Source: Massilia alkalitolerans DSM 17462 (GTDB lineage Bacteria > Pseudomonadota > Gammaproteobacteria > Burkholderiales > Burkholderiaceae_D). Taken from it: a DNA stretch of 64,000 bases. Below are positions 1 through 8,638 of this stretch, piece by piece; position 1 is the first letter of the stretch, and each line of letters starts with the position of its first letter. The stretch spans positions 1 to 64,000 of the forward strand of contig NZ_ATYR01000031.1 of assembly GCF_000427785.1 (NCBI RefSeq), in the 5' to 3' direction. The position numbers and the translations under genes were made by a program. The notes beneath the pieces are model-generated. The model did no database searches and had not been told where the DNA came from. It saw only the letters and a list, made by a program, of their open reading frames with translations.

Positions 1-252
1 GAGCCTTCTGTGGGCAGCAAAGGCGACAGCTATGATAATGCCCTAGCCGAGACCATCAACGGGCTCTACAAGGCTGAGTTGATCCACCGCCGTGCTCCTT
101 GGAGAACACGTGAAGCCGTTGAACTGGCCACGCTGGAATGGGTTTCCTGGTTCAACCACCACCGCTTGCTGGAGCCGCTCGGTTATATACCGCCAGCGGA
201 AGCTGAGGCAAACTATTACAAGCAGTTGAGCAGTCAGGCTGTTCCGGCCTGA
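1..252 (+). CDS. IS3-family transposase OrfB, C-terminal fragment
   Basis: The frame is open from the first base and ends at TGA 250-252, so this is the last 83 codons of a longer gene cut by the window edge. It encodes the C-terminal part of the rve/DDE integrase core: GDSYDNALAETINGLYK contains the catalytic glutamate (DNA-E-x-x-x), and WFNHHRLLEPLGYIPPAEAE is the typical IS3 OrfB tail. It would catalyse transposition together with OrfA. No defect is visible in the part present. Confidence 0.93.
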   Translation, partial: EPSVGSKGDSYDNALAETINGLYKAELIHRRAPWRTREAVELATLEWVSWFNHHRLLEPLGYIPPAEAEANYYKQLSSQAVPA

Positions 253-291
253 CTCACACTAACCGGCCTCCACGAAAGCCGGGGCGATTCA
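1..291 (+). mobile_element. IS3-family insertion sequence, right end only
   Basis: The window opens inside an IS3-family element. The transposase reading frame ends at 252. About 40 bases later the sequence CCGGGGCGATTCA (279-291) looks like the terminal inverted repeat of such elements. The left end and orfA are outside the window. Confidence 0.75.
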
Positions 292-318
292 GTATCAAGG
301 CCTGCCGCGTGTTTACAA

Positions 319-1353
319 TTACTTGCTACGGTAGTGTCCGCGAACGTACGTTCCATCACGACGTGTGTAACCGCTAACGTGTGTCGTCTTGGGCCTTAGT
401 GTTGCTGAGCTGATGTCGCCATAGCAGGACCCATTCTCAGCGCAAGTCGGCCCGGCTGCGACTGGTAACACGACTGTTTCGACTGCGTCAGGGCCCAGGG
501 CAGTTGGCGCCTTAGGTTTGGTTGACGCGCTCTTCGCCGTTTCAAAAGAAGCCTGTTGGCCACCTGTAATGTAGGTGTCGCGAGTGCGGGCGTGGGGCGA
601 GCTTGAACTACGTCCCGGCGCCGACGATAGTGACTCCGAAGTCCTGACCGTATGAACACAGCTGCTGTACCCCTTCTGGCAGTTATACGCATTTCGGCGT
701 GAAGCGGATTCCGTAACGGTCGTACGTTGGACGTCAGTGAGGATGCTCGCATCGCATCCAGAGTATCCGCTGTTGCAGCTGTGGAAATTGCGGGTACGAC
801 CTGACGCATCGACTTGTGCGCGCTGTGCTGCAGTCAAAAGCGCCGTATCGCACCCTGAGTAACCTCTATCGCAGCTGGCGAAATTTCGAGCCAGGGCCGA
901 GAGCTTAACTTTGTCATGCTGCTGCTGTGTCAGCAGTGTCAGGTCGCAGGATGAATATCCGCTATCGCAGCTCCGAAAGTTTCGGCTGTGCTGGGATTTG
1001 AGCACTTGTGTCTGCTGTGCTGTCGTTAGTAAAGATTCGTCACAGCTGCTGTAACCGCTATCGCAGCTCCGAAAGTTCCTAGCCAAGGCAGAACTGTGAA
1101 CCTGTGTTCGCTGAGACTTAGTCAGCAGGGCCAAGTCACAACTTGAGTATCCACTGTCGCAAGAACGGAAGTTTCGTGCGAGGGTTGATTGACGGACTCG
1201 CTCGAGTTGCGACCCGTTTAATAAAGATATATCGCAGCTTGAATACCCGGCCTCGCATGAGCGAAGGTTCTGGCTGACTTGTGACTCTTGAGCACCAGCT
1301 TGCGTCCATACAAGCAGAAGCAGGGAAAGCCAGAGTCGGATGAGGGTCGTCAT
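319..1353 (-). CDS. Secreted protein with seven cysteine-paired tandem repeats
   Basis: 344 residues with a clear signal peptide (about 1-21, cleavage near AGA-QE). Residues 29-250 are seven tandem repeats of about 32 residues. Each carries C-x6-C in the form SC-xxGYSSC-D, followed by a leucine-threonine-glutamine segment; the first cysteines are at 33, 65, 98, 129, 161, 193 and 225. The C-terminal 45 residues form a separate basic tail with one more cysteine pair (TCAENGSC) and YTRRDGTYVRGHYRSK. Function is unknown: a periplasmic or surface protein with per-repeat disulfides or metal sites is plausible. It is divergent from the copper cluster starting at 1575, and its repeats may be unstable in copy number. 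Confidence 0.85.
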   Translation of the reverse strand: MTTLIRLWLSLLLLVWTQAGAQESQVSQNLRSCEAGYSSCDISLLNGSQLERVRQSTLARNFRSCDSGYSSCDLALLTKSQRTQVHSSALARNFRSCDSGYSSCDESLLTTAQQTQVLKSQHSRNFRSCDSGYSSCDLTLLTQQQHDKVKLSALARNFASCDRGYSGCDTALLTAAQRAQVDASGRTRNFHSCNSGYSGCDASILTDVQRTTVTESASRRNAYNCQKGYSSCVHTVRTSESLSSAPGRSSSSPHARTRDTYITGGQQASFETAKSASTKPKAPTALGPDAVETVVLPVAAGPTCAENGSCYGDISSATLRPKTTHVSGYTRRDGTYVRGHYRSK

Positions 1354-1493
1354 GAAAATACCGTAATGTTGTGGTAGCGCAAAAGTATATATTTTCGTAG
1401 CGTATTGATACTGCCTTTTTTTGTAAATCTGGCAATGACACGGCGCCGGGGCTTGGCAGACGCAACTATTTGTTAAGTTCAGTGCGATTTCGC

Positions 1494-1524
1494 TTGACCT
1501 TCCTGTTGTGGGAAGGTGTATCTT
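1494..1524 (+). promoter_or_regulatory. CueR-type (MerR-family) copper promoter
   Basis: A -35 box TTGACC (1494-1499) and -10 box TATCTT (1519-1524) are separated by 19 bp, the overlong spacer used by MerR-family activators. The spacer holds a perfect inverted repeat ACCTTCC-N7-GGAAGGT (1497-1517), the known CueR operator type. It should drive the copper gene run starting at 1575. No cueR gene is present in this window. Confidence 0.9.
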
Positions 1525-1574
1525 GGATTTGTGTCACCTTGACGGTGAAAGAGCTCGTGCTACACTTTCGACCA

Positions 1575-2009
1575 ATGAATCGAACCCTGAAAACCTACGT
1601 ACTATGGCTGCTAATCGCCGTGATGCCTTTCCAGGCATTTGCAGCGAATGTGCTGCGGGCGTGCGGTTCAAGTCATCAGAGTATGAGCATGGTCGCCAGC
1701 GCGATGGACCACGGTAACGTATCAGATATTTCTGACGGTGCAGGCATGGACCAACCGTCCGGCCAGGATGACCATTGCCCAGAGATGGCGTCGTCTAGCA
1801 AACAGAGCAGCGATACGTCCACAAGCATCAAGCATGGGTCGTGCAGTGCTTGTGCTGCTTGCTCTGTTGGGGCCTTCGCTCCCCCTCAGCTGTTGACCTT
1901 CAAACCTTCCTTCAGTAACGCTGAGGTCTATGAGACCTTCGGCTCTACATTTGTCGGCGGATTCATCCCCGACAGTCTCGAACGTCCCCCCCGGCCCTTC
2001 GCCGTTTAA
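1575..2009 (+). CDS. Small exported Cys/His/Met-rich protein (CzcI/CopL-like), first gene of copper cluster
   Basis: 144 residues from ATG at 1575, chosen because it begins a good signal peptide (MNRTLKTYVLWLLIAVMP...AFA); an upstream in-frame start would lie across the promoter. The mature part has a cysteine near the N-terminus, Met/His-containing stretches (SHQSMSM, MDHG), a CSACAACS cluster and a C-terminal ERPPRPFAV tail. The layout resembles the CzcI/CopL-type small periplasmic proteins that open metal-efflux operons. It sits directly behind the CueR-type promoter. A periplasmic copper-binding or accessory role is inferred from context; family assignment is tentative. Confidence 0.7.
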   Translation: MNRTLKTYVLWLLIAVMPFQAFAANVLRACGSSHQSMSMVASAMDHGNVSDISDGAGMDQPSGQDDHCPEMASSSKQSSDTSTSIKHGSCSACAACSVGAFAPPQLLTFKPSFSNAEVYETFGSTFVGGFIPDSLERPPRPFAV

Positions 2010-2106
2010 TCGTTTTCGGTAGCAACGACGCGCGTACTCGCTCGTATTTCGTTGTGCTTTTGTCGCGCGATACTACTGCGCGCCTACTTTCGATTTTGGG
2101 ACAACT

Positions 2107-2802
2107 ATGTTTTCAAAGCGTTTTGTTGCCGCTACCGCGGCAGCCGTAACTTCGCTCGTGTCCTTTGCGAGCGAGCCTCCAGTTTCTCTTAAGGTCGCTG
2201 ACCCAGCTGCCCAAGTTCCGCAAACGTCGTACACCTCGGTTTTGTCGACATACACCCCAGTGAGGGAGAGTAACGTCTCACCTGACAAAGTATGGCGAGA
2301 GGCTAACGCTACAGTTGCAAGCGAGGGCATGCATGGGGAAGCTCATGGGGCCGAATCTCCGGCGCCGCAAGATGCTAGCGGCCACTCTGGGCACACGATG
2401 CCGGCCCAAGGTGTAAATCCAAGCGCTAGCCCGAGCCGCGCAACACCAGCTGCACCCGCTGGCCAGGCGTCCCATGCCGGTCATCAAATGCCAGCTCCAA
2501 CAGCCTCTCCAGCGACGTCTAATGGCCAACCTGCCGCTGCAGCGCATACGGGCCATCAAATGGCGCCAACTCCAAAGCCAGACCCACACGCAGGTCATCA
2601 GATGGCACCAGCTCCAAAGCCCGACTCGCATGCTGGGCATCAGATGGCACCAGCTCCAAAGCCCGACCCGCATGCTGGGCACCAGATGGGCCAGCCGAAG
2701 AAGCCAGCCAATGCGGCTAGCGCAGCACCTGCGAGTGGAGCAATGAATGACGCTGCGCATGGGCAGCATCAGCAACCTCAAGAAAAAGGAACCAGGAAAT
2801 GA
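2107..2802 (+). CDS. Periplasmic copper-binding protein with HAGHQM repeats
   Basis: 231 residues with an N-terminal signal peptide (MFSKRFVAATAAAVTSLV). The second half is low-complexity Pro/Ala with repeated His-Met units: SGHTM, HAGHQMPAP, HTGHQMAP, then HAGHQMAPAPKPD-type copies in tandem, ending GAMNDAAHGQHQ. Such HxxHxM units bind Cu(I)/Cu(II) in periplasmic sequestering proteins. The near-identical units are repeated at DNA level (about 2580-2700). Its stop overlaps the start of the next gene (ATGA at 2799-2802), so the two are translationally coupled. The role as a copper buffer for the downstream efflux and oxidase proteins is inference. Confidence 0.8.
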   Translation: MFSKRFVAATAAAVTSLVSFASEPPVSLKVADPAAQVPQTSYTSVLSTYTPVRESNVSPDKVWREANATVASEGMHGEAHGAESPAPQDASGHSGHTMPAQGVNPSASPSRATPAAPAGQASHAGHQMPAPTASPATSNGQPAAAAHTGHQMAPTPKPDPHAGHQMAPAPKPDSHAGHQMAPAPKPDPHAGHQMGQPKKPANAASAAPASGAMNDAAHGQHQQPQEKGTRK

Positions 2803-4217
2803 GGCCTCTGAATATCACACCTGCTTTGAAGACTTCTGGCCTCCTTCTAGCGATATCAGTTTTGGCCGGGTGCTCGACGCTGTCTAGCGACGGCGGAGCA
2901 AGTGACGTCTCAACGTTGACGAAACCGCGGACCGGCTTCGGAGTCTCGGCAGAGCGCAACGACAAAGATGCGCAGACTAGCACTACTGAAGTCTCGAAGC
3001 TGTTGTCGCCGCCGCTGACACCGGACAGCGCTGTACAGATTGCCCTGCTCAACAACCGCGGCTTCCAGGCGTCACTGGCGGAGCTGGGCGTATCGGAAGC
3101 CGACTTCGTTCAAGCCGGCCGGCTGCGTAACCCTGGTTTCTCGTTTAGCAAGATGCGGGGCGTCGACACTACTGAAATCGGACGTAGCGTCATGTTCGAT
3201 TTGATTGGCCTCCTGACTCTTCCAGTTCGAAGCACTATCGAACGCGGCCGGTTTGAACAAGCGAAGCTGGTCGCAGCGTCAGAAGCCGTCCGCTTAGCTA
3301 GCGAAACTCGCCGGGCTTACTTCAACGCTGTAGCGGCTGCTCAGGCAGAGAAATTCATGAGCCAAGTAGTAATTTCAGCCGAGGCTGGAGCTCAACTGGC
3401 GCAAGAGCAGGCGAAGGTTGGTAACTCTAGCAAACTGGACAGGGCACGCCAGCAGGCGTTTTATGCCGAAGCAACGACGCAGTACGCCCGTACCCGCCAC
3501 GCTGCGACGGCTGCACGTGAACAACTCGTGCGGTTACTCGGCCTCTGGGGTTCAAACATCAACTTCAAAATTCCTGACCGCTTGCCGGACCTGCCGCAAA
3601 AGCCGAATGAGCCTGGTGCGCTTGAGGCAATGGCGATGGAGCAGAGGCTCGACATTCAGTTTGCCAAACGAGATGTCGAAGCTACTGCTCGGTCGCTGGG
3701 CCTGACCAACGCGACGGGCTTCATCAATGTCCTTGACGCTGGATATGCCAATAAGAGTACGACGGGCGCACCTCGCGAAAACGGCTACGACATATCACTG
3801 GAGCTGCCCATTTTTGACTGGGGCGGGGCACGACGGGCTCGTGCCAAGGCTACCTACATGATGTCTCTCAACCGCACCGCTGACACTGCCATTCGAGCGC
3901 GCTCGGAAGTGCGCGAAGCGTATTCGGCGTACCGGACTACTTACGACGTCGCCAAGCACTATCGCGACGAAGTCGTCCCGTTGAGAAAGCAAATTTCGGA
4001 CGAAGTTCTTCTCCGCTACAACGGCATGCTTGCCAGCGTGTTCGAGCTTCTGGCCGATGCACGCGACCAGGTGATGAGCGTGAACGGCGCCATTGAAGCG
4101 CAGCGCGATTTTTGGATTGCAGAGACCGACATGCAAGCAGCTATCAATGGCGGCGGCGGGGCTGTTTCGCAAGCAGTGACGGCAAGTTCAAGTTCTGCGC
4201 CAGCAGCACAACATTAA
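2799..4217 (+). CDS. Outer-membrane efflux lipoprotein (TolC/OMF family)
   Basis: 472 residues with a lipoprotein signal (lipobox LAGC, Cys near residue 25). The rest has the alpha-helical, Ala/Gln/Arg-rich character of outer membrane factor (OEP) proteins with two related halves. It would form the outer-membrane channel of a copper efflux path, although no CusA/CusB-type RND or adaptor is encoded next to it here. It could pair with czcBA-like components or act with the periplasmic binding proteins around it. It is coupled by 4 bp overlap to the His-Met repeat gene upstream and followed 13 bp later by the multicopper oxidase. Confidence 0.88.
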   Translation: MRPLNITPALKTSGLLLAISVLAGCSTLSSDGGASDVSTLTKPRTGFGVSAERNDKDAQTSTTEVSKLLSPPLTPDSAVQIALLNNRGFQASLAELGVSEADFVQAGRLRNPGFSFSKMRGVDTTEIGRSVMFDLIGLLTLPVRSTIERGRFEQAKLVAASEAVRLASETRRAYFNAVAAAQAEKFMSQVVISAEAGAQLAQEQAKVGNSSKLDRARQQAFYAEATTQYARTRHAATAAREQLVRLLGLWGSNINFKIPDRLPDLPQKPNEPGALEAMAMEQRLDIQFAKRDVEATARSLGLTNATGFINVLDAGYANKSTTGAPRENGYDISLELPIFDWGGARRARAKATYMMSLNRTADTAIRARSEVREAYSAYRTTYDVAKHYRDEVVPLRKQISDEVLLRYNGMLASVFELLADARDQVMSVNGAIEAQRDFWIAETDMQAAINGGGGAVSQAVTASSSSAPAAQH

Positions 4218-4230
4218 TTGGAGAGTTGAG

Positions 4231-5622
4231 ATGGTTTCACGTAGAGATTTATTCACCGGTGCAGCAGCCTTGGTCGGGGCCGGGGTAGTCAGCCGTGTTG
4301 GCGCAGCGTCCCTCCCAGAAGCGGTAATCATTCAAAGTGCTTCCACACAGGTGCCGCCGCCTCCACCAAACGGGCGCCCGTACAACCCAGTGGTGACGCT
4401 CAACGGTTGGTCGCTCCCCTGGCGTATGAATAACGGGGTAAAGGAATTTCACTTGGTTGCTGAGCCCGTCGTACGTGAATTCGCACCGGGCATGAAAGCG
4501 AACCTCTGGGGTTACAACGGCGCTTCACCAGGGCCAACCATTGAGGTAGTTGAAGGCGACCGTGTTCGAATTTTCGTGACGAACAGGCTCCCTGAGCATA
4601 CCAGTGTGCACTGGCATGGTCAGCGCCTGCCTAACGGCATGGATGGCGTTGCCGGATTGACGCAAAAGCCAATCCAGCCCGGTAAGACGATGGTCTATGA
4701 GTTTGAAGCGAAACGCCCGGGCACCTTCATGTATCACCCGCATGCGGACGAAATGGTGCAAATGGCTATGGGGATGATGGGATTTTGGGTAACTCATCCG
4801 AAGAATCCCAACTTCATGAAAGTCGACCGCGACTACGTATTCCTCCTCGGTAGCTACGACATCGAGCCTGGTAGCTTTGTGCCAAAGACATCGACGATGT
4901 TGAACTTCAATTTATTTACGTTTAACAGCCGAGTGTTTCCGGGAATCGATTCAATGGTCGCGCGCCAGGGCGAGCGCGTGCGCATTCGTTTTGGCAACTT
5001 GACGATGACCAATCACCCGATTCACCTGCACGGCCACGAATTCGAAGTAACTGGCACGGACGGCGGCTGGACTCGACCGGAATCGCGTTGGCCAGAAGTG
5101 ACTGTCGACGTCGGCGTGGGTCAGATGCGCGCTATCGAGTTTGTCGCAAGTGACCTGGGCGACTGGGCATTCCACTGCCATAAATCTCACCACACCATGA
5201 ATGCAATGGGACATGACGTTCCCAACATGATTGGCGTATCTCAGAGCGACGTCGCGAAGAAGATTAGCTCAATCATTCCGGACTACATGGCCATGGGCTC
5301 GACAGGTGGAGCGATGGGTGAGATGGAGATGCCGCTGCCAGAGAACACCCTTCCGATGATGGGGGGACAAGGACCCTTTGGCGGAGTTGAAATGGGCGGC
5401 ATGTTCACTGTGATGAAGGTTCGTAAAGACCAGAAGCGAGGCGATTACAGCGACCCGGGTTGGTACAAGCACCCTGCTGGAACTCTAGCGTATGAATGGA
5501 ATGGTGCCCCGCCTGAAGCTACCAGGAACACCTCAGCCGGCGGGCAGTCTATGCCTGCAGGTAAGCCTGCTCAGAATGTGGAATTTAACGTCCGTAAACC
5601 ATCGGGCCATTCGGGGCATTGA
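4231..5622 (+). CDS. Multicopper oxidase (CopA/CueO-like, Tat-exported)
   Basis: 463 residues. The N-terminus has a twin-arginine signal (SRRDLF followed by a hydrophobic stretch and VGAAS). All four copper-ligand motifs are visible: TSVHWHG, MYHPHAD, HPIHLHGHEF and FHCHKSHHTMNAM, the last giving the type 1 copper Cys-His-Met set. A Met-rich segment (MGEMEMPLPENTLPMMGG) near residues 365-385 resembles the methionine-rich loops of cuprous oxidases. It should oxidise Cu(I) to Cu(II) in the periplasm. It is shorter than classical CopA (about 600 aa). It follows the OMF gene with a ribosome site GGAGAG before ATG 4231. Confidence 0.93.
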   Translation: MVSRRDLFTGAAALVGAGVVSRVGAASLPEAVIIQSASTQVPPPPPNGRPYNPVVTLNGWSLPWRMNNGVKEFHLVAEPVVREFAPGMKANLWGYNGASPGPTIEVVEGDRVRIFVTNRLPEHTSVHWHGQRLPNGMDGVAGLTQKPIQPGKTMVYEFEAKRPGTFMYHPHADEMVQMAMGMMGFWVTHPKNPNFMKVDRDYVFLLGSYDIEPGSFVPKTSTMLNFNLFTFNSRVFPGIDSMVARQGERVRIRFGNLTMTNHPIHLHGHEFEVTGTDGGWTRPESRWPEVTVDVGVGQMRAIEFVASDLGDWAFHCHKSHHTMNAMGHDVPNMIGVSQSDVAKKISSIIPDYMAMGSTGGAMGEMEMPLPENTLPMMGGQGPFGGVEMGGMFTVMKVRKDQKRGDYSDPGWYKHPAGTLAYEWNGAPPEATRNTSAGGQSMPAGKPAQNVEFNVRKPSGHSGH

Positions 5623-5717
5623 CCTCAAGCGAAGTGACTGAGTTTGAGCGTAGTGAATCGTGTGTAACTGGCAGTTCGAAATGGGCTGCTAAACCTAAAT
5701 CAAAGAAGAGATATCGA

Positions 5718-6065
5718 ATGAAAATCGCAAAAATCGTTGCCAATGTCGCCGCCACAGTTGCTCTCCTCGCTTTCAACAGTGCGATGGCGCAGTCTCACGA
5801 CCATGGAAATCACGCGCCCGCGGCAGTCGCAGGTCAAGAACTGGCACTGTCGGAAGGCGAAGTCAAGAAAGTCGATAAAGACACCGGGCGTTTGACTATC
5901 AAGCACGGTCCACTTGAGAACCTTGGTATGTCCGGGATGACTATGGTGTTCGGTGTAAAGGACGTTTCAGCACTCGATACGCTCAAGGCCGGCGACAAGA
6001 TTAAGTTCGTCGCTGAAAGGCTTGATGGGCGCTTGGTGGTGACCCAGTTGGTGCTTCAAAAATAA
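5718..6065 (+). CDS. CusF/CopK-type periplasmic copper-binding protein
   Basis: 115 residues from ATG 5718, which is preceded by an AAGAAGAG ribosome site and begins a signal peptide (cleavage near AMA-QS). The mature protein starts with HDHGNHAP and contains the CusF-fold pattern: EVKKVDKDTGRLTIKHGP, then NLGMSGMTMVF, the His plus two Met ligands of CusF. CusF proteins carry Cu(I)/Ag(I) to tripartite efflux pumps. An in-frame upstream start at 5619 is rejected because it would overlap the oxidase stop and lacks a signal peptide. Confidence 0.9.
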   Translation: MKIAKIVANVAATVALLAFNSAMAQSHDHGNHAPAAVAGQELALSEGEVKKVDKDTGRLTIKHGPLENLGMSGMTMVFGVKDVSALDTLKAGDKIKFVAERLDGRLVVTQLVLQK

Positions 6066-6159
6066 GTGAGGGAGGTAGGAGGCGTCTGTGTCTGAATCAG
6101 CATCGGCGCTAGGTGTATGTAATCGGGTGAGTACTCTTGCAACCAACCAAGGAGTAAAT

Positions 6160-6774
6160 ATGAAAATCTCGAAAATCGCACTAGCCGCAATCGCCGTGAT
6201 TGCGCTGTCTGCTAACGCGGCACCTCAGCATCAAAGCGGCGCACACGGTGCCGCTGGGCATGACATGACAAACATGCAGTCGATGCACAAGAGCTCGCCG
6301 AACGCGGCTAAGGCGCCGTATGAACTGCAGTTCCTGGACACCATGGCGATGCACCATCAGATGGCTATGCACATGGCCAGCCTGGTCGAAACTCGTTCTG
6401 CTAGCGAACACCTCAAGGGTATGGCTAAGAAGATGATGGCCGAGCAGGAGAAAGAGATTGCGCAGCTCAAGGGTTGGAAAGAGCAGTGGTATGCCGGCAA
6501 ACCAGATGCAGTAAACATGAAGATGCCAGGCATGTCCGAGTCGATGAAGGGAATGACAGGCGACAAGCTAACGTCGGCGAAGGGCGAGCAGTTTGACCGT
6601 ATGTTTGTGGACATGATGAGTCAGCACCACAAAGGCGCAATCAAGATGGCGCAGACCGCGGCACCAAAGCTCGAGCACGCCGAAGTTAAAGAGTTCGCAA
6701 ACAAGCTCGTCGAGATGCAGAAGAAAGAAGTGGCACACATGGCAGAAATGAAGAAATCTTCGGCGAAGAAATAA
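6160..6774 (+). CDS. DUF305 family periplasmic protein, His/Met-rich
   Basis: 204 residues from ATG 6160 (ribosome site AAGGAG 8 bases upstream, signal peptide MKISKIALAAIAVIALSANA). DUF305 proteins have ferritin-like helical folds with two repeats of the type FxxxMxxHHxxA; here they are FLDTMAMHHQMAMHMASLV and FVDMMSQHHKGAIKMA. Additional Met-His content (HDMTNMQSMH) suits copper binding. DUF305 genes often sit in copper/silver clusters; the exact biochemical role is not settled. It lies in the run of exported copper genes 1575-8583. Confidence 0.88.
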   Translation: MKISKIALAAIAVIALSANAAPQHQSGAHGAAGHDMTNMQSMHKSSPNAAKAPYELQFLDTMAMHHQMAMHMASLVETRSASEHLKGMAKKMMAEQEKEIAQLKGWKEQWYAGKPDAVNMKMPGMSESMKGMTGDKLTSAKGEQFDRMFVDMMSQHHKGAIKMAQTAAPKLEHAEVKEFANKLVEMQKKEVAHMAEMKKSSAKK

Positions 6775-6862
6775 GACGCTGCAGCTGAGCGAAGAGCCGA
6801 CAAGCCTGTCAGCGATGAATGGCTTGTCGGGTCGTCCCCTACAACTACCAACCTATAAATCT

Positions 6863-7291
6863 ATGCGTAAAACACTGTTTGCCATTGCTATCTCGGCCGC
6901 ATCGCTTCAGGCATTCGCAGCAACGCCGCTTGAAACGTTAACTGCGTTTCATGCGGCACTGTCCGCCGGAAAGGCTGACGCAGCAACCGTTTTCCTCTCC
7001 CCAACCATCAACATTTTCGAGTCCGGTTACGTCGAGCGCTCCCGCGATGAGTACGCTGGTCACCATCTTCCTGGCGACATCGCGTTTGCCAAGGCCACAA
7101 GTCAAACGGTCGTGCGACAGAACGAAAGAGTTGAGGGAAATATCGCCATCGTCACACGTGAAACGGAAACAAAAGGCAAGTTCAAAGGGACCGATGTTCA
7201 CTCGTTTGGCACCGAGACTGCCGTATTGGAAAAGCAGGGTGACAAGTGGGTCATCACGCACGTTCACTGGTCTTCCCGTAAAGCCAAATAA
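6863..7291 (+). CDS. Exported NTF2/SnoaL-like protein
   Basis: 142 residues from ATG 6863, chosen because it begins a signal peptide (MRKTLFAIAISAASLQAFA). The mature part has the NTF2-like (DUF4440/SnoaL) pattern: TPLETLTAFHAALSAGKADA at the start and DKWVITHVHWSSR at the end, about 120 residues as usual for the fold. The fold is used for small-molecule binding or non-catalytic roles, and no metal-ligand cluster stands out. Its position between DUF305 and copC suggests a periplasmic accessory role in copper tolerance, which is inference. Confidence 0.75.
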   Translation: MRKTLFAIAISAASLQAFAATPLETLTAFHAALSAGKADAATVFLSPTINIFESGYVERSRDEYAGHHLPGDIAFAKATSQTVVRQNERVEGNIAIVTRETETKGKFKGTDVHSFGTETAVLEKQGDKWVITHVHWSSRKAK

Positions 7292-7314
7292 CCAATCACC
7301 TACATAGAGGCAAT

Positions 7315-7683
7315 ATGAAAACCCTTCAAAAAATCGTAGCAGCCTGCGTTTTTACAGCAGCCACCATTGCGGCCCCATTTGCCATGGCGCACGCGAAACT
7401 CAGTACCTCGAACCCGACGCCAGGGGCGGTCTTAGAGACAGCTCCTGCCGAAATTACCCTGACTTTTAATGAAAAAGTCGAGCAGGCGTTTAATACTGTG
7501 ACGTTGACTTATACGGATGGGAAGGTCATCGCAACCGACAAGGCGAAGGTCGACGTCAGCAACCCCAAAATTGTGCGACTTCAAACCAAGGGTCTGTCCA
7601 CCGGTACTTACACCGTTAAATGGGCTGTCGCCGGAAACGATGGTCACCGTCGTACGGGAACTTTCTCGTTCTCGGTGAAATAA
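7315..7683 (+). CDS. copC: CopC copper chaperone
   Basis: 122 residues. The signal peptide is cleaved at AMA-HAKL, exposing the N-terminal histidine that serves as a copper ligand in CopC. The body is the cupredoxin-like CopC beta barrel (SNPTPGAVLETAPAEITLTF...NDGHRRTGTFSFSV) with the conserved Asp/His near the C-terminus. The methionine-rich loop of two-site CopC proteins is missing, which suggests a one-site Cu(II) binder. It is followed immediately by copD (stop TAA 7681-7683, ATG 7684), the usual pair for copper handling at the inner membrane. Confidence 0.93.
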   Translation: MKTLQKIVAACVFTAATIAAPFAMAHAKLSTSNPTPGAVLETAPAEITLTFNEKVEQAFNTVTLTYTDGKVIATDKAKVDVSNPKIVRLQTKGLSTGTYTVKWAVAGNDGHRRTGTFSFSVK

Positions 7684-8583
7684 ATGGATAGTGTCCTGGG
7701 TCTACAGGTTGGGTCAGCCATTTTCCTGAACGTTGCGTTCGCTTGGCTTGTAGGTTCATGGCTCGCACGCCGCTGGATGTTGGCAGCCGGTGTTTCGAAA
7801 CCGGACACCGAACGCCTGCTAGGTTCAGCTGACATCTTTGCTGGAACACTGGGAGTGTTGGCAGGCTGCGCGGGTCTATGGGCTTCCGCCGCAGTCATGG
7901 GTGGTGTGAGCCTGGCGGAAGCTAAGGACCTCGTGTGGCAGATGTTGACCATGACGAGTATCGGACGAGCTGGCTATATTTCGCTTAGTGCTCTAGCGCT
8001 CGCACTCGCGATTCGCGCCTATCGTTCAACGGCCGCATGGCGTGAGTGGGCAGTGCTTGCGGCATTAGGCGTCTTTGCGTTTGTACGCGCATCGATGGGC
8101 CACGCTGGAGAGAACGGTTACTGGACTATTCCTTTTGCAGCTGAGGTAGTTCATCTAACTGCTATGGGAGCATGGACCGGCCTTGTGTTTGTCTCAGCTT
8201 GGAAGGCGATGGGAGCCGACGCGCTCCAAGACGATTCGAATCGGATGGGTGGATATCTCGAGGCGATGTCGGTAGCGGCCACTGTTGCAGTCATCGCGAT
8301 TTTTGCCACGGGATTATTTAACTCATGGCACAGGGTTGGCACCGTGGACAACCTTCTTGGCGGCACCCTCTATACGACGGCGCTTTTGGTAAAGGTCGCT
8401 CTAGTTGCAGTGGCTTTGCTACTGGGCGGGTACAACAAATTTTTCGGACTGGCCCTTGCGCGGAACTCAGCGCATGGTCTTGCGCGCGTGAAGTTGGCAC
8501 TAACGATAGAAAGCATTGTTTTACTTGCTGTGTTGTTCGCTGCGGCTGTTTTGACTGCGCAACAGCCGCCAGCTGCCATGTGA
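7684..8583 (+). CDS. copD: CopD inner-membrane copper protein
   Basis: 299 residues, strongly hydrophobic with about eight transmembrane segments, of the CopD/PcoD family. Membrane histidines typical of the family are visible (GHAGENGYW, VVHLTAMGAWTGLVF, NSWHRVG). CopD acts with CopC and is linked to copper transport across the inner membrane. It begins at the base after the copC stop, so the two are co-translated, and it ends this transcription block. The next copper gene has its own CueR-type promoter. Confidence 0.92.
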   Translation: MDSVLGLQVGSAIFLNVAFAWLVGSWLARRWMLAAGVSKPDTERLLGSADIFAGTLGVLAGCAGLWASAAVMGGVSLAEAKDLVWQMLTMTSIGRAGYISLSALALALAIRAYRSTAAWREWAVLAALGVFAFVRASMGHAGENGYWTIPFAAEVVHLTAMGAWTGLVFVSAWKAMGADALQDDSNRMGGYLEAMSVAATVAVIAIFATGLFNSWHRVGTVDNLLGGTLYTTALLVKVALVAVALLLGGYNKFFGLALARNSAHGLARVKLALTIESIVLLAVLFAAAVLTAQQPPAAM

Positions 8584-8638
8584 GTGCTAACCGTCCAAAT
8601 ATTGCATATTTCTGAGGTATTTGCCAGCTTAAGAATGC

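Noticed and set aside
319-1353. CRISPR array, suggested by regular repeats
   Set aside because: The repeats are about 96 bp, encode protein repeats in one open frame with a signal peptide, and have no spacer structure.
2580-2700. Tandem repeat as a non-coding satellite
   Set aside because: The units are in frame and encode the HAGHQM copper-binding motif.
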